A stretch of DNA of 64,000 nt, from contig JAQTON010000002.1 in the NCBI GenBank assembly GCA_028713325.1, positions 62,001 through 126,000 of the forward strand. Direction: 5' to 3'. The position numbers were made by a program, and so were the translations under genes. The notes beneath the pieces are model-generated. The model had not been told where the DNA came from. It searched no databases and saw nothing but the letters and a program-made list of their open reading frames with translations. Source of the stretch: Candidatus Altimarinota bacterium (lineage in GTDB: Bacteria > Patescibacteriota > Gracilibacteria > BD1-5 > UBA2023). How positions within the stretch are numbered: position 1 is the first letter of the stretch; every line of letters starts with the position of its first letter. Below are positions 28,457 to 39,161 of the stretch, piece after piece.

Positions 28457-30238
28457 ATGAAATGACTTGGTTTTCGTCTCGCGATTATCGTGCTTCTCGC
28501 TATTTTTTCAGCTGCCTACATTCTTCCGTGGAAAACCATCGGGATCAGTACTCCATTTCCCGTTGCGGAATATAAACTCGGCCTCGACCTCCATGGGGGA
28601 GTGGAACTCGATTACAAGATAGATCTCGAAGATGCCAAGAAAAAAGGATCTGAGTTTCAGCCAAAAGATATCATAGAAGGGCTTAAATCCATCGTGGAAA
28701 AACGGGTGAATTCTCTCGGTACCGCAGAACCGACTATTCAAACGGCGAGTTACGGAGGAGAGGAGCACATCATCGTTCAGATACCCACTCAGAATTTCGA
28801 TGGAGAAGCCATGACCGATGAAGAAAAGAAAGCAAAGAATGACGAATACATAGCAAAAGCAAAAGAAACGATAGGGAAAGTGGTTCGTCTCGAATTTAAA
28901 GAACAAAAAACAATGGTAACCGATACGGACAAACAGGAGCGTACCGATATCGCAACCAAACTTCTTGCAGAGATAGGGGAAGCGAAGTACCCATTTGCCA
29001 CGATTGCCAATAAGTATAAAGATCAGTATGAGAATATAGAATATCGAGCGGGAAGCGGGGAGACCTCTGAAATTCCTGCGGAATTCACTTTTACCGGAAT
29101 GGAAAACATCCAAATTCCGTATGTGTCCACTAAAATAATGGAGACGCAGAAAGGGGTAGGATATACGCTCGGACTCGATAATAAACTCGAGACAACAGAA
29201 GGAGAAAAAGGGTATAGTATCGTCCGAATCAAAAATATAACATCCGTTGAAAAAGAGCGGGAAGCGAAAACGGAAACTGGAGCAACAGAGGTTGCTAAAA
29301 AAGAAAAATATACAGCAAAAATCTATGAGTACGAAGGGATATTTGTCAGTCAGAAGCCAAGCGAGTGGACGGCTGCGAAAACCGAAGACGGAAGAGTGCT
29401 TGACGAACAATACCTCACAAAAGCTTCCGTAAGCTTTTCTCAAGGTTTTGCTCCTCAGGTGGATCTCCTCTTTAATGCCGATGGCGGGAAGATTTTCGCA
29501 GAGCTTACCAAACGCCTCCTCGGAAAGCAGATTGCTATATTTGTCGGAGGAGAACTCCTTACGGCACCTACGGTTCAATCGGTTATCCCTGACGGACGAG
29601 CGGTGATTACCGGAAACTATACGGCGGAAAGTGCGAAAAAACTCTCGACCGATATCAACACCGGTATCGTTCCGGCACCGATCTACCTCACGAGCGAACG
29701 AACGATCGATGCGAAAATCGGAGCGGATGCACTTCGAGTCATTATCAATGCCGGTCTCATCGGACTTCTCCTTATTATTATTTTCCTTGTTCTCATCTAC
29801 CGTGTTTCCGGACTTATGGCCGGTATTGCACTTATCATTTACGGACTTATCCTTCTCGCCATCGTGAAGTCGTTCGGAATCGTCCTCACGCTTGCTTCCA
29901 TTGCCGGTCTTATTCTCTCGATAGGGCTCGCAATCGATGCGAATATCCTTATATTCGAGCGAACGAAAGAAGAACTCCGAAAGGGGGTGGAGATTGAAAA
30001 AGCGATTATTGTCGGATTCGGGAAGTCCTGGTCTGCTATCTGGGATAGTCATATCACCTCGTTCACGAGTGCTGTGGTTCTCTATATCTTCGGTATCAGT
30101 CTCATCAAAGGATTCGGGCTTATGCTCGGACTCGGTATTCTCCTCTCGCTCTTTACGGCGATGTGGATATCTCGAATTCTTATTCTCGTGGCAGGACACA
30201 GAATGCGAAAGAATACGAAGGCGTTTATCGGAGTATAA
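28457..30238 (+). CDS. secD: protein translocase subunit SecD
   Basis: 593 aa, start MK-G-LGFRLAIIVL with UGA=Gly as codon 3 (28463); stop TAA. It pairs with SecF in proton-driven late export. KLGLDLHGGVELDY after the first helix is the SecD D1 motif. A long P1 periplasmic domain includes an insertion with DEEKKAKNDEYIAKAKE and an SurA/PpiC-like helical stretch. Then FAGQITSP-type repeats as GRAVITGNYTAESAKKLSTD and ALRAG-like helices; the membrane part has SIGLAIDANILIFERTKEEL. Length is usual for CPR/Gram-positive SecD. Its first codons would be lost under the standard code. Confidence 0.96.
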
Positions 30239-30273
30239 AATAGAGTCTGTAGAGTCGAAAGTCTCTCAAGTCA

Positions 30274-30313
30274 AAAAAATCCCCTCGATTCAGAAATGAA
30301 CAAGGGGATTTTT
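30274..30313. terminator. bidirectional terminator between secD and the ABC-F gene
   Basis: AAAAATCCCCT / AGGGGATTTTT stem with T-runs on both strands, between two convergent stops. Confidence 0.75.
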
Positions 30314-30318
30314 ATTTC

Positions 30319-32142
30319 TTAAAACACTTCTGCAAATCCTTTCTCCGGTTCGTCGAACGTTCGGAGGACTCCTTCCTGGATGAGCCATACTTTGTTGGAG
30401 ATATGTTCCAATAGGTCTCGGTCGTGTGAGACGATGAGACTCGTTCCGTTGAAGTGTTCGAGCATATTCTTGATGACGTTCTTGGAATGGAGGTCGAGAT
30501 GGTTCGTGGGCTCGTCCATGATGATGACGTGGGGTTTCGTGAGAAGCATCTTGGTGAGGGCGACTTTGGCTCGTTCTCACCCGGAGAGGGTTTTGATTTT
30601 CTGCTCCACCTTGTCTCCAGTTATGAGGAGACCTCCGAGCATCGCACGGATTTCGCTCTCTTTTTCGTGGTTCTTCCCAAGTTCCGCGATGATACTCTCC
30701 TCTCCATTCAAATCCGCGAGTACCTGCGAATACGATCCGATTATGAGGTCGGGGTTTATCTTCACCACTCCCGAAAGAGCCGGAAGTTCCCCGAGGATAG
30801 TTTTCAGGAATGTTGTTTTCCCCGCTCCGTTTTTTCCGATAATCCCGATTTTGTCGTCCTTTCGGACGATGAGTTCGTCGGAAGTGGTGATAATGGGGGT
30901 CTGATATCCGACCGCAAGGTTCGAGAATTCCATGACTTTTTCCGGGAGTCTCTTGTCGGTTTTTACGATGATATTCCGGACGGTGGACTCGTTCTCCGGG
31001 CGTTCTATCCGCTCAATCTTATCGACCTGTTTTATGCGACTCTGAACTCCGGCCGCCTTGCTTGCTTGGTATCGGAAACGGTCGATATAGGCTTCCTGTT
31101 TTTCGAGCTCTTTCTGCTGAGTTTCGTAGTCCTTCATCTGCTGGTCGTACTTGGCTTGCTTGAGGGTCAGGTACTGCTCATAATACCCCGGGTAATTATG
31201 GAGTTTCTTGTCGGAAATCTCGATAATTTTATCGGAAGTGTTGTTAATGAATCGAACATCGTGGGAGATGGAGAGGATGGCTTTTTTCCAGATTTTGCAA
31301 AAGTGCTCCAGAAATATGATTCCCTCGATATCCAAGTGATTCGTCGGCTCATCAAGGATCAAGAGATCTACTTCGGTGATGAGGAATTTCGCAATCTGAA
31401 CTTTAGTCTGTTCTCCTCCGGAGAGTTGGAGTACATTAAAATCCATCTGTTCATCCGTGAATCCGAAGTACTTGAGAATCTCAAGTTGGAGGTCGTATCG
31501 GGCATATCCGTCATTATCTCGCATGTATTTTTTTAGAGCATCCGCTTCTTCCCAGTGAGCGTCGTCGTTCTCAATCGCTATGAGTCGGTTCATCTTCTCT
31601 GTAACCTTGGGGAATACCATGAGCATCTCGGCTCGAAGGGTGTTCTTGGTATCTTGCCAGAATAGGTCCTGCGAAAGGTATCCGATTTTCAAATTCGCCG
31701 CTTTCTCGATTCGTCCGTCGAAATCACCTTCTTTTCAGATGATCATTTTCAGAAGTGTCGTTTTTCCGGCTCCGTTCTTTCCGATCAAAGCGATCTTGTC
31801 CCGCCGATTTATCTTCATCTCGGCGTTCAGAAACAGTTCGGTCTGTTCGATATTTTTCGTGAGAGCGGTGATAGTGACGAGACTCGATGCAATCTCGGCT
31901 TTTCCATTGAACAGATATTCGGGAATGAGCTCCAGACTATACGCCCTGTTTGATACTTTTTTCGTCTCCTGACTTTCGAGTTCGAACTCTTTTTCCAAGT
32001 ATTTCACGAGTCGCTTGAGTTTCGTTTCCTCCTTGATCTTCTCGGTAATGGAGCTCAGGAATAGTTCGCACACCTCCTCGACTTCTTCGTAGGTGAAATC
32101 GGGGTGCACTGCGAGGACTCGGTAGATTATTTCGGAGAGCAT
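30319..32142 (-). CDS. ABC-F family ATPase (Uup/EttA type)
   Basis: 607 aa with UGA=Gly at 31735 and 30577; stop TAA. Two ABC modules in one chain, no membrane helices: first Walker A LIGKNGAGKTTLLKM, signature LQLSGGEQTKVQIA and Walker B LLILDEPTNHLD; then a charged helical linker (residues ~250-330, YEQYLTLKQAKYDQQMKDYE); second Walker A IIGKNGAGKTTFLK, signature LSG-G-ERAKVALTK with the second Gly from UGA, and Walker B VIIMDEPTNHLD. ABC-F proteins act on ribosomes (translation factor or antibiotic protection). Starts on ATG (MLSEIIYRVLAVHPDFTYEE); the N-terminal ~70 residues before the first module are unusual for the family. Confidence 0.93.
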
Positions 32143-32336
32143 TCGGGATGGGTAGGATATAATGGCAGAGAGTGTAGCGATAGAGTCTATTTAGTCAAGT
32201 GCGGATTTGATAATAGGTTCTTTTCTGAAAGTGAAACTCTATACAAATACTTATATTGATGTAATATATAAAAATTATTTGCATTTTTATTCATTATCGT
32301 ATACTCAAAATATATAGTACTTTCCTTCTTTCCTGT

Positions 32337-33200
32337 ATGAATAAAATAATAGAATTCAAAACTCCTGATGGGACAACTCAAAATCCATCGGATACCGCTC
32401 TTGTTCGAGAATAAAAATCCGCCATAGTTCATAAGCTTATAATCCCTCCCCCTCAGTTTTATATCTATAGAGAGCGATTTACAACTCAAGACGTCGATAT
32501 AGAGGAATTTTTTTCTGTTCTTTTAAATACTGGTCAGGTAATCATAGTTAGTACCAACGAAGAAATAACTCTTGAATCGGTACTCCGAGTCGAGAGAGAA
32601 TCGAATGATATCTATGAGATGGGAATCAATACCTTTGTCCGTCTCACGGAGCCGGTAAGAGGAATGGTTCGGAGAGAAAACATCGATGCGTATATTCTCC
32701 CTGTTTTGAGTAGTATCGGCATACGAATCGGTATGGTCACGGAAGCGGAAGGGGTTTTCAACGAATCGGATTTTCAGGAAAAGGATTTGGAAGTTTTTTG
32801 TGCGGAGGATATAGCCGTAGTGTGGGAAGGAGGATTCTACTCTTGTCTGATCGATAATCTTGACGGGGAGTCCATAGCTTTTACTCTCGACGATTTCATC
32901 TCTCCCGACGATATAAATCTCCTCCATTTTCTCTGTCATGCCTACTGCGGGTATTTTGGAAACGGGTGCATAATCGATGAAACGCGCATATGTATAGAGC
33001 TCGCTTCCAATGAGGAACGGTATACTGATGTACGGGCTATACCCCTCCCTCTTCTCAAGGAGATTATCGTTTCTGCCATCGCCCGCAAATATCCGCTCTA
33101 TGCGAACTTTTCACCGGAGATGTGTATCAAAAAGTTCTACGATGATTTCGTATTTCCACTTCTCTCCGAAGAGTATCTGACGGGAGCGTTTGAGGAGTAG
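32337..33200 (+). pseudogene. gene interrupted by one in-frame TAA, unknown family
   Basis: An ATG at 32337 opens 25 codons (MNKIIEFKTPDGTTQNPSDT...RE) and meets TAA at 32412-32414. The same frame then continues without a break for 262 codons to 33200, with plausible protein sequence (KLIIPPPQFYIYRERFTTQD, LLNTGQVIIVSTNEEITLES) before the first later ATG at 32619. The coding-like sequence between TAA and 32619 has no good start codon. The rest (GIRIGMVTEAEGVF, HAYCGYFGNGCIIDETRICI) looks like a folded cytoplasmic protein. Either a recent nonsense mutation, a sequencing error, or a leader peptide plus a non-ATG start. No family recognised. Confidence 0.55.
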
Positions 33201-33217
33201 TGGGGTTATTTGCAAAA

Positions 33218-33252
33218 TATCATTCTATGTGATACTATCATTCTATGTGATA
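33218..33252. repeat. 17-bp tandem direct repeat
   Basis: TATCATTCTATGTGATA occurs twice with a 1-nt gap, upstream of the cold-shock fusion gene. Each unit is itself a partial dyad (TATCA...TGATA), so it could be an operator pair. Confidence 0.6.
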
Positions 33253-33287
33253 ATCGCTTTATATTTTACTTTTTATCTTAATATTAT

Positions 33288-34130
33288 ATGGGAACAGAAC
33301 ATCTAGAAGGGGGCGTTGAAGGAATGGTACCAAAAATGAAAGGGATTATAGAAAGCATTAATCATACACAAGGTTTTTGATATATTAAAGATGAGAATGG
33401 AGAAAGATATGTTTTTAACTTTAAGGGATGTATCAATGACATAGATACTTTTAATGAACTGGAAGATGGAATGCGAGTAATATTTCATGAAGTGAATCGT
33501 ACGGATGAAGAGAAATTAAGACGAGGTCTTAAGGCCTGTAATATCGCAATCGATACTTCCGAAGAAACTTCCGTTCTTATTCCAAAAACAGAGAATGCAG
33601 TTGCAAACGTTCTTGATATTGTTGCAAATTCTCCAGAATGTTCTTTGAAAGACGAGGCATTCCGTGTCGATTCGACTGGATGGAAGGAAGAAATAGTTGA
33701 GAATACCAAAGGAAATTCGCTTATAGTGAAAACAAATCAGGGAAAAGATATTTGTGAATTCCCAAACGGAGTACAACTTTTCACTGCCAATGCTACGGCT
33801 CGCGAGTTGATGCTTGCCCGGAGAGCAAAGGATATAATGACAGAAGAACAAGCACAATGGCTTCTCAAAAATACGCCGAATAATGTCCCTGATAATTGTA
33901 AATTTGCAGGATTTATCAATTCGAAAGACGGAAAACTTCATTTTGATGGAGAAACTGCTTGTTATTGGATAGGTGAGATGAGTAAAAAAGATAATATGAA
34001 AGCACTGTTTTGCATCGATATCAATAAAGTCGATGAGGAAATGCGACCGTATACAGACGAGATGATCATCAGTGATTATGATGTGGAATCCATGATGCAA
34101 GTTCGTTTGCTCAAAAAGAAAACGGTATAG
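33288..34130 (+). CDS. cold-shock-domain fusion protein
   Basis: 280 aa with one UGA at about codon 31; stop TAG. Residues 18-70 match a cold-shock (OB-fold) domain: MKGIIESINHTQGF-G-YIKD then GERYVFNFKGC and LEDGMRVIFHEVN, including the GFGYI RNP1-like motif whose Gly is UGA-encoded. The remaining ~210 residues contain SLIVKTNQGKDICEFPNGVQ, RARRAKD-like helices and a C-terminal ALFCIDINKV segment that I do not recognise. Single-strand nucleic acid binding is expected. Two tandem dyads upstream may regulate it. A terminator follows. Confidence 0.72.
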
Positions 34131-34147
34131 TATCTCAAAAAGATGAT

Positions 34148-34181
34148 AAAAAACCCTCTCCGAATCGGAGAGGGTTTTTTT
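34148..34181. terminator. bidirectional terminator between the CSD gene and ftsZ
   Basis: AAACCCTCTCCGA / TCGGAGAGGGTTT hairpin with A- and T-runs; genes on both sides converge on it. Confidence 0.85.
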
Positions 34182-34190
34182 GTTATAAGT

Positions 34191-35408
34191 CTATTTCATC
34201 TTATTTCTCAAAAATGCTGGAACATCAAGTTCGGATTGTGGAGTGTTCGGATTACTCATGCCTCCTATAGTTCCTTGATTCGATGGGGCATTGTGCATAG
34301 GAGCCTGGTGTCCGAGCATCTTTTTCCCGAATTGGTGAGAAAGAGTTTTCGGTGCTTCCTGATATCGCTGGTTGGTTTCTTCGTTGAAGCCGGTGGCAAC
34401 CACGGTAATTTTGATCTCTCCGGTGTAATTTTCGTTGATCGTTGCTCCGAAGATGATGTTCGCCTCTGGATCACACGCCTCGGTGATGATGCGAGCTGCT
34501 TCGTCGACTTCGAACATAGAGAGGTCGGTTCCTCCAGTAATATTGAAGAGAAGTCCGCGAGCTCCCGCGATGGAGAGTTCGAGAAGAGGGGAGTCCACCG
34601 CCGCTCGGGCAGCCTCAACCGCACGGTTTTCTCCGCTTCCGTATCCGATACCCATAAGGGCGGAACCGGCATTTTCCATAACACTTCGAACATCGGCAAA
34701 GTCGACATTGATGAGTCCTGGAAGAGTGATGAGATCGGAAACACCCTGTACTCCTTGATTGAGAACCTCGTCTACGATATTGAACGCATCCAATAGAGGA
34801 GTCTTCTTATCGATGATGGAAAGGATCTTATCATTGGGAATCGTGATGAGCGTATCCACTTTCTCTTTGAGACGATCGTATCCGTCGATGGCTTGGATAA
34901 AACGACGTTGTCCTTCAAAACCGAAAGGTTTCGTAACGACTCCGATAACGAGTGCTCCGAGTCCTTTCGCGATTTCTGCGATGATCGGTGCGGCTCCCGT
35001 ACCGGTTCCTCCTCCGAGTCCGCAAGTGACGAAAACCATATCGGCTCCGGCAAGTGCCTGTTTGATTTCTTCCGAGGATTCTTCCGCCGCTTTCTTTCCG
35101 ATTTCCGGATTGGCTCCGGCTCCGAGTCCGCGAGTCGTGGCTCGTCCGATATTGATACGGACCTGTGCCTTAGAAGTGAAAAGAGCTTGAGCATCCGTAT
35201 TGACGGCGATAAATTCCACTCCTTCAAGTCCGGATTGGATCATACGATTAATCGCATTTGATCCGGCACCTCCGATTCCTACCACTTTGATGTTGGCAAT
35301 GGGAGAGATATATTCGGAAACATTCACCTCTTCGACACTATTTCGAGAAAAATTACTTCCTCCACCGAGGAGATTCTTGAGTTTATCGTCAGTCTTGCGG
35401 ATAGCCAT
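34191..35408 (-). CDS. ftsZ: cell division protein FtsZ
   Basis: 405 aa, no TGA. Tubulin-like GTPase forming the division ring. N-terminal [17 protein letters not shown], tubulin signature [19 protein letters not shown], the T7 catalytic loop [11 protein letters not shown], then a Gln/Asn/Pro-rich linker and a C-terminal peptide [11 protein letters not shown] that binds FtsA and other partners. It follows ftsA by 71 nt and is very likely in the same operon. Confidence 0.98.
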   Translation of the reverse strand: MAIRKTDDKLKNLLGGGSNFSRNSVEEVNVSEYISPIANIKVVGIGGAGSNAINRMIQSGLEGVEFIAVNTDAQALFTSKAQVRINIGRATTRGLGAGANPEIGKKAAEESSEEIKQALAGADMVFVTCGLGGGTGTGAAPIIAEIAKGLGALVIGVVTKPFGFEGQRRFIQAIDGYDRLKEKVDTLITIPNDKILSIIDKKTPLLDAFNIVDEVLNQGVQGVSDLITLPGLINVDFADVRSVMENAGSALMGIGYGSGENRAVEAARAAVDSPLLELSIAGARGLLFNITGGTDLSMFEVDEAARIITEACDPEANIIFGATINENYTGEIKITVVATGFNEETNQRYQEAPKTLSHQFGKKMLGHQAPMHNAPSNQGTIGGMSNPNTPQSELDVPAFLRNKMK

Positions 35409-35479
35409 AATATGAAAAAGTTAAATAAAAATAAATTAAGAATTTAGAAATGGAATTTAATATATTTTGAGAAAGCCCG

Positions 35480-36715
35480 TTACGGCATTATCTTCTTGAG
35501 AGCATTCTTGATAGATCCAAAGAATCCATTAACGGAAAGATGAAGCTTAAATCCACTTCGAACCACTCCGTATTTTTGAGAAAGAAGGAGTGTTCCGATG
35601 ATTCCTGCGAATATAGGGTCTCCGATAGAAGTTCCACTGATAAAGTCAGAGTCTTCGGGAGTTCCAATCATGGAGGGGAGTCGGAGAACTTCTTTGGCGA
35701 GATCATTGAGATCTCGTGCCTTCGCTCCACCTCCGCTTATCACCGCTCCTTCCGGGAGCATTCCGTCCTTTCCTATCTTCTTGAGTTCATTATTCACATA
35801 GTAGAATATCTCAGAGTATCGAGCTCGAATAATTTCAGAAAGGTATTTCCGTGAAATGGTCGTCGTTTCATTTTTTGAAATCTTTGCGAGATCAATCTCG
35901 TCATCTTTTGCTTTTTCTTCTTTGCAGAACCCAACAGAACCATACTCGATTTTAAGCTTCTCTGCCGTATCGATGGATACGCGAGCTCCGAGGGCGATAT
36001 CGGAAGTGACATGTTCTCCTCCGATAGGTATAACCGCCGCGAAGATGAGAGAGCCTTCCTCAAATACCGCAACATCCGTCGTGCTTGCTCCGATATCGAT
36101 ACATACGACTCCGAGTTCTTTTTGTCTCTTGGAGAGAACTGCCTCCGGTGCCGAAAGAACGTTCGGATAGATATCGAGGATATCCACCCCGACGTCATAG
36201 ATACCCTTTTTGATATTACTGAGGATATTGCTGGAGATACAGAATATATGACTGCGAACCTCCAATTTCTTTGCAGACATTCCAACCGGATTTTTTACTC
36301 ATGACTCCATATCGAGCGTGAAAGATTCTGGGATAACCTTGAGAACTACCTTGTTCATAAGATCCACTCCGTTCTGACTCATGTCGAGAACGCGGTTCAC
36401 ATCTTCATTGCTTACTTCTCCATGCGGAACGGAGATGATACCGTTATTGGTAACCACCTCGATATTGGTTCCGGAAAGAGAAAGATAGATGGCAGAAACT
36501 TGCTCTCCCGTCATACGCTCCGCTTCCGAAAGAGAGTCGTCTATGTTTTTCTTGAATTCATCCATATCGATGATATTCCCTTTTCGAATACCGTTTGATT
36601 TGGCGATACCGACTCCGAGAACACGGAGCTTCTTGTCTTCCGTAAAAGTGGCAATAACGGTTTTTATCTTTGCTGTTCCTATATCTATGGCGGTGAATAC
36701 TTCTCCGGATACCAT
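35480..36715 (-). CDS. ftsA: cell division protein FtsA
   Basis: 411 aa with one UGA (36299) in LDMES-G-VKNPVGMSA; stop TAA. Actin-like ATPase that links FtsZ to the membrane. Phosphate-1 TAIDIGTAKIKTVIA, subdomain 1C region (DEFKKNIDDSLSEAERMTG), CIDIGASTTDVAVFEEGSL and VISGGGAKARDLNDLA adenosine motif. The C-terminus ends in a short amphipathic segment (FFGSIKNALKKIMP) suited to membrane targeting. A promoter lies 45 nt upstream. Confidence 0.95.
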
Positions 36716-36759
36716 ATGTGGTGAGTGATTAGTGGAAAATAAAAAGGTGGTGTATAAAA

Positions 36760-36787
36760 ATTGTATTCAAGAAAATCCTTTATACAA
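36760..36787 (-). promoter_or_regulatory. promoter of ftsA-ftsZ
   Basis: Minus-strand TTGTAT, 16-nt spacer, TACAAT, ~45 nt before the ATG. Like the one at 21842 it is nearly symmetric. Confidence 0.5.
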
Positions 36788-36863
36788 AGGCATTTTCCGT
36801 AGAAGGGATGACCCCTTAACACGACATATTATATGACGGAAGTATTATTTTTCAAATGGAAAT

Positions 36864-36888
36864 AAAAAAATGAATAATTCATTTTTTT
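36864..36888. terminator. A/T palindrome upstream of tig
   Basis: AAAAAAATGAAT / ATTCATTTTTTT; could be a terminator or part of the regulatory region. Confidence 0.4.
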
Positions 36889-36901
36889 GTGGAGAATAAA
36901 T

Positions 36902-36930
36902 TTGTCTTTTCCTGATTTTCCATATAATAA
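36902..36930 (+). promoter_or_regulatory. promoter of tig
   Basis: TTGTCT, then TATAAT/TAATAA after 15 or 17 nt; ends ~31 nt before the ATG. Confidence 0.45.
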
Positions 36931-36960
36931 CGCCACTTTTATTCAACTAATACAATTTCT

Positions 36961-38289
36961 ATGCAAAGCAGTTCAAAAAAACTCAACGCCTACACAGTGG
37001 AACTCACCATTAAGGAAAACACCAAAGAGTTCGAAAAAGCTCGAGCGGAAACCATCGACGCTATCCGAAATAATGCGAACATCAAAGGGTTCCGCAAGGG
37101 GGCTCATATCCCTGAGGAAGTGATCGTGAAAGAATACGGGGAGGATATGATTCGAGAACGAACCGTCAATACGCTTCTCGACAAGATATACCACAAGGCT
37201 CTTCAGAAAGAGGGAATCGTTCCCGTTTCGGCAGGAGCGGTGAGGTCTGTGATATCAGAGTCTCCACTTGAGGTCATTCTCGATGTGGAGGTACTTCCGG
37301 AAGCGATTATCGACGAGAAGAAGATGAAGAAGATCAAAATCAAAAAAACAGAAGTGAAGACCGAAGAAGACGAGGTGACTTCGACTATTAAAGAAATCGA
37401 GAAACGATTCACTCACTACCACGATGCGGGAGGGCACAGTGAAGATGGATTCGATGCTTCGAGTGTCGTTATCGAAAAATGAGACCGTGTAACGATCGAT
37501 ACGCAAGGGTTCGACAAGCAGGGAGGAAAAGAGATTCCAGAAACGAAAGTCGCAGCATTTCCACTCGTCATCGGTTCGGGATCATTTATCCCAGGGTTCG
37601 AAGAGAAGATGCTCGGAAAGAAGGCAGGTGAAGTCGTGGAATTCGACATTACCTTCCCGGCGGATTACCACTCAGCGGAGTTCAAGAATCGTAAGGTATT
37701 CTTTATGACCACTATTTTCCGGATCGAGAAAGCTCATGGTCCGGAATGGACTCCTGAATTCATCGAGAAACTTCGAGGAGTGAAGACCGATTTTGAAGGA
37801 TTCAAGGATGTTCTTCGAAAGGAAATCCAGGGAGAGAAAGAATATCAGGCTCGAGCGAAAGACGAGCATAATCTTCTCACGGAGCTTATGTTGATTACCG
37901 AACTCGATATAGGACCATCGCTCATTCAGAGTGAGATAGACCGAGTATTCTCCGAACAGAAACACAATATCGAGTCCCAAGGATATACCATGAAAGATTA
38001 TCTTTCTCATGCGAAAAAAGACGAGGATTCCTACAAGGAAGAAGTGGTAAAACCTGAGGCGGTTCGTCGAGCGAAAGCCGAGCTTATCCTCAAACGCGTT
38101 CGTGAAATTCTCAATATCGAAGCGACGGAACAAGAAATAAAGGAAGAGATAGAGAAGATGATTGCTCAGTATTCGAGCGATAAAGTCGTAGAACGACTCC
38201 GAGCGAAACTTGTTCCCGGGGATGATTACTATGAGGATATCAAGAATCGGGTGGCGTACAGAAAAGTAGTTGACTCATTTTTTGCATAA
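36961..38289 (+). CDS. tig: trigger factor
   Basis: 442 aa with one UGA (37480) giving IEK-G-DRVTID, the conserved Gly-Asp of the PPIase domain start. Ribosome-associated chaperone and prolyl isomerase. N-terminal ribosome-binding domain includes NIKGFRKGAHIP in place of the GFRxGxxP signature. The FKBP domain shows FIPGFEEKMLGKKAGE and DITFPADYHS; the helical C-terminal chaperone domain runs from ~residue 270. Length normal. No clpX/clpP neighbours here; clpP is 24 kb away. Structured element B begins inside the stop codon region. Confidence 0.96.
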
Positions 38290-38405
38290 AACTCTGAAAA
38301 ACTCGTTCTTTGAGCTTAAATCTCCGCGTCTTTACTCTCCGTACAGTCGTACGGTTCGCTCAGATGCTCGATTTGCACTCAAATTACTTCGCTTTTGAGA
38401 GTTTT
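38288..38405 (+). repeat. structured 3' element, copy B
   Basis: 118 nt: terminal stem AAAACTCT / AGAGTTTT, inner hairpin CCGTAC-AGTC-GTACGG then TTCGCT. Overlaps the last two bases of the tig stop codon. Confidence 0.75.
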
Positions 38406-38429
38406 ATAACTCATCTTACCATCACTAAT

Positions 38430-39128
38430 ATGGAAAAATTTAAAATTTATCTCATAAATTCAATTCTATTTTTAATATGTCTTACTCTTGTAGTATTCAT
38501 ATTTAAAAATCTGAATGTTGAGAATAATAAAATATTATTAGATTTAATAAAAGCAATAGTTTATCCTTGAGTAATTTTGTATTCAGTACTAATATTCAAA
38601 GATGAAGTTAAATTTTTTATAAAAAATATCAAAATAAAAACCCCTGGATGATTTGAGTTTGATTCACATTTTCCTCCAGTTCAAGAAACAATAAAAGTTG
38701 ACGATCTTAGTCTGGCTGATTTATTTAGTGAAGATACAAACAATCAAGGTAATGGTAGCACTCCAATAAAAATAGAGCAATTTAATGAAGTAAAACATAC
38801 TGCTGATATATTGGCAAAAGAATTGCTTTTTGAAAGAATTTATTATTATATTTATTGAAGCCAAATTAACTTATTAAAAAAATTAAAATTATACTGAACA
38901 GATTGAATGAATTTATTGGATGTAGTAGCTCATTTTGAGATGATAAAAAATATCTATTGAGATTTTTATAAAGATATGAATATAGAGAAATATTTAGAAT
39001 TTTTAGCAGCAAATAATCTGCTTGAAAAAAAAGAAAATTGATGAGTTATGTTTATAAGAATAACTCAGCCCTGAAATGAATTTATAGAATATCTCATGTT
39101 TCAAAAATACATAGATAAAACATATTAA
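38430..39128 (+). CDS. AT-rich two-TM protein with nine UGA codons
   Basis: 232 aa only if UGA=Gly is applied nine times, including two in tandem (EN-GG-VMFIR); stop TAA. Two membrane helices (FKIYLINSILFLICLTLVVF and LLDLIKAIVYP-G-VILYSV). Then a cytoplasmic region with KTP-G-GFEFDSHFPP, an acidic linker and a helical C-terminal domain (ELLFERIYYYIY, KYLEFLAANNLLEKK). That domain resembles a winged-helix-like fold of membrane-anchored CPR/phage-type proteins. Its base composition is far more AT-rich than tig and secA beside it, suggesting transfer, yet from a donor with the same code. Function unknown. Confidence 0.78.
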
Positions 39129-39161
39129 AATTTAGAATCCTTAACTCTATAGTTTCATTCC

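Noticed and set aside
28508-30199. A 563-codon open frame antisense to secD
   Set aside because: Shadow of the real SecD gene; no motif, no promoter.
34759-35261. Frames antisense or out of phase in ftsZ (for example Ser/Arg-rich 120-150-aa frames)
   Set aside because: Low-complexity shadows of FtsZ codons.
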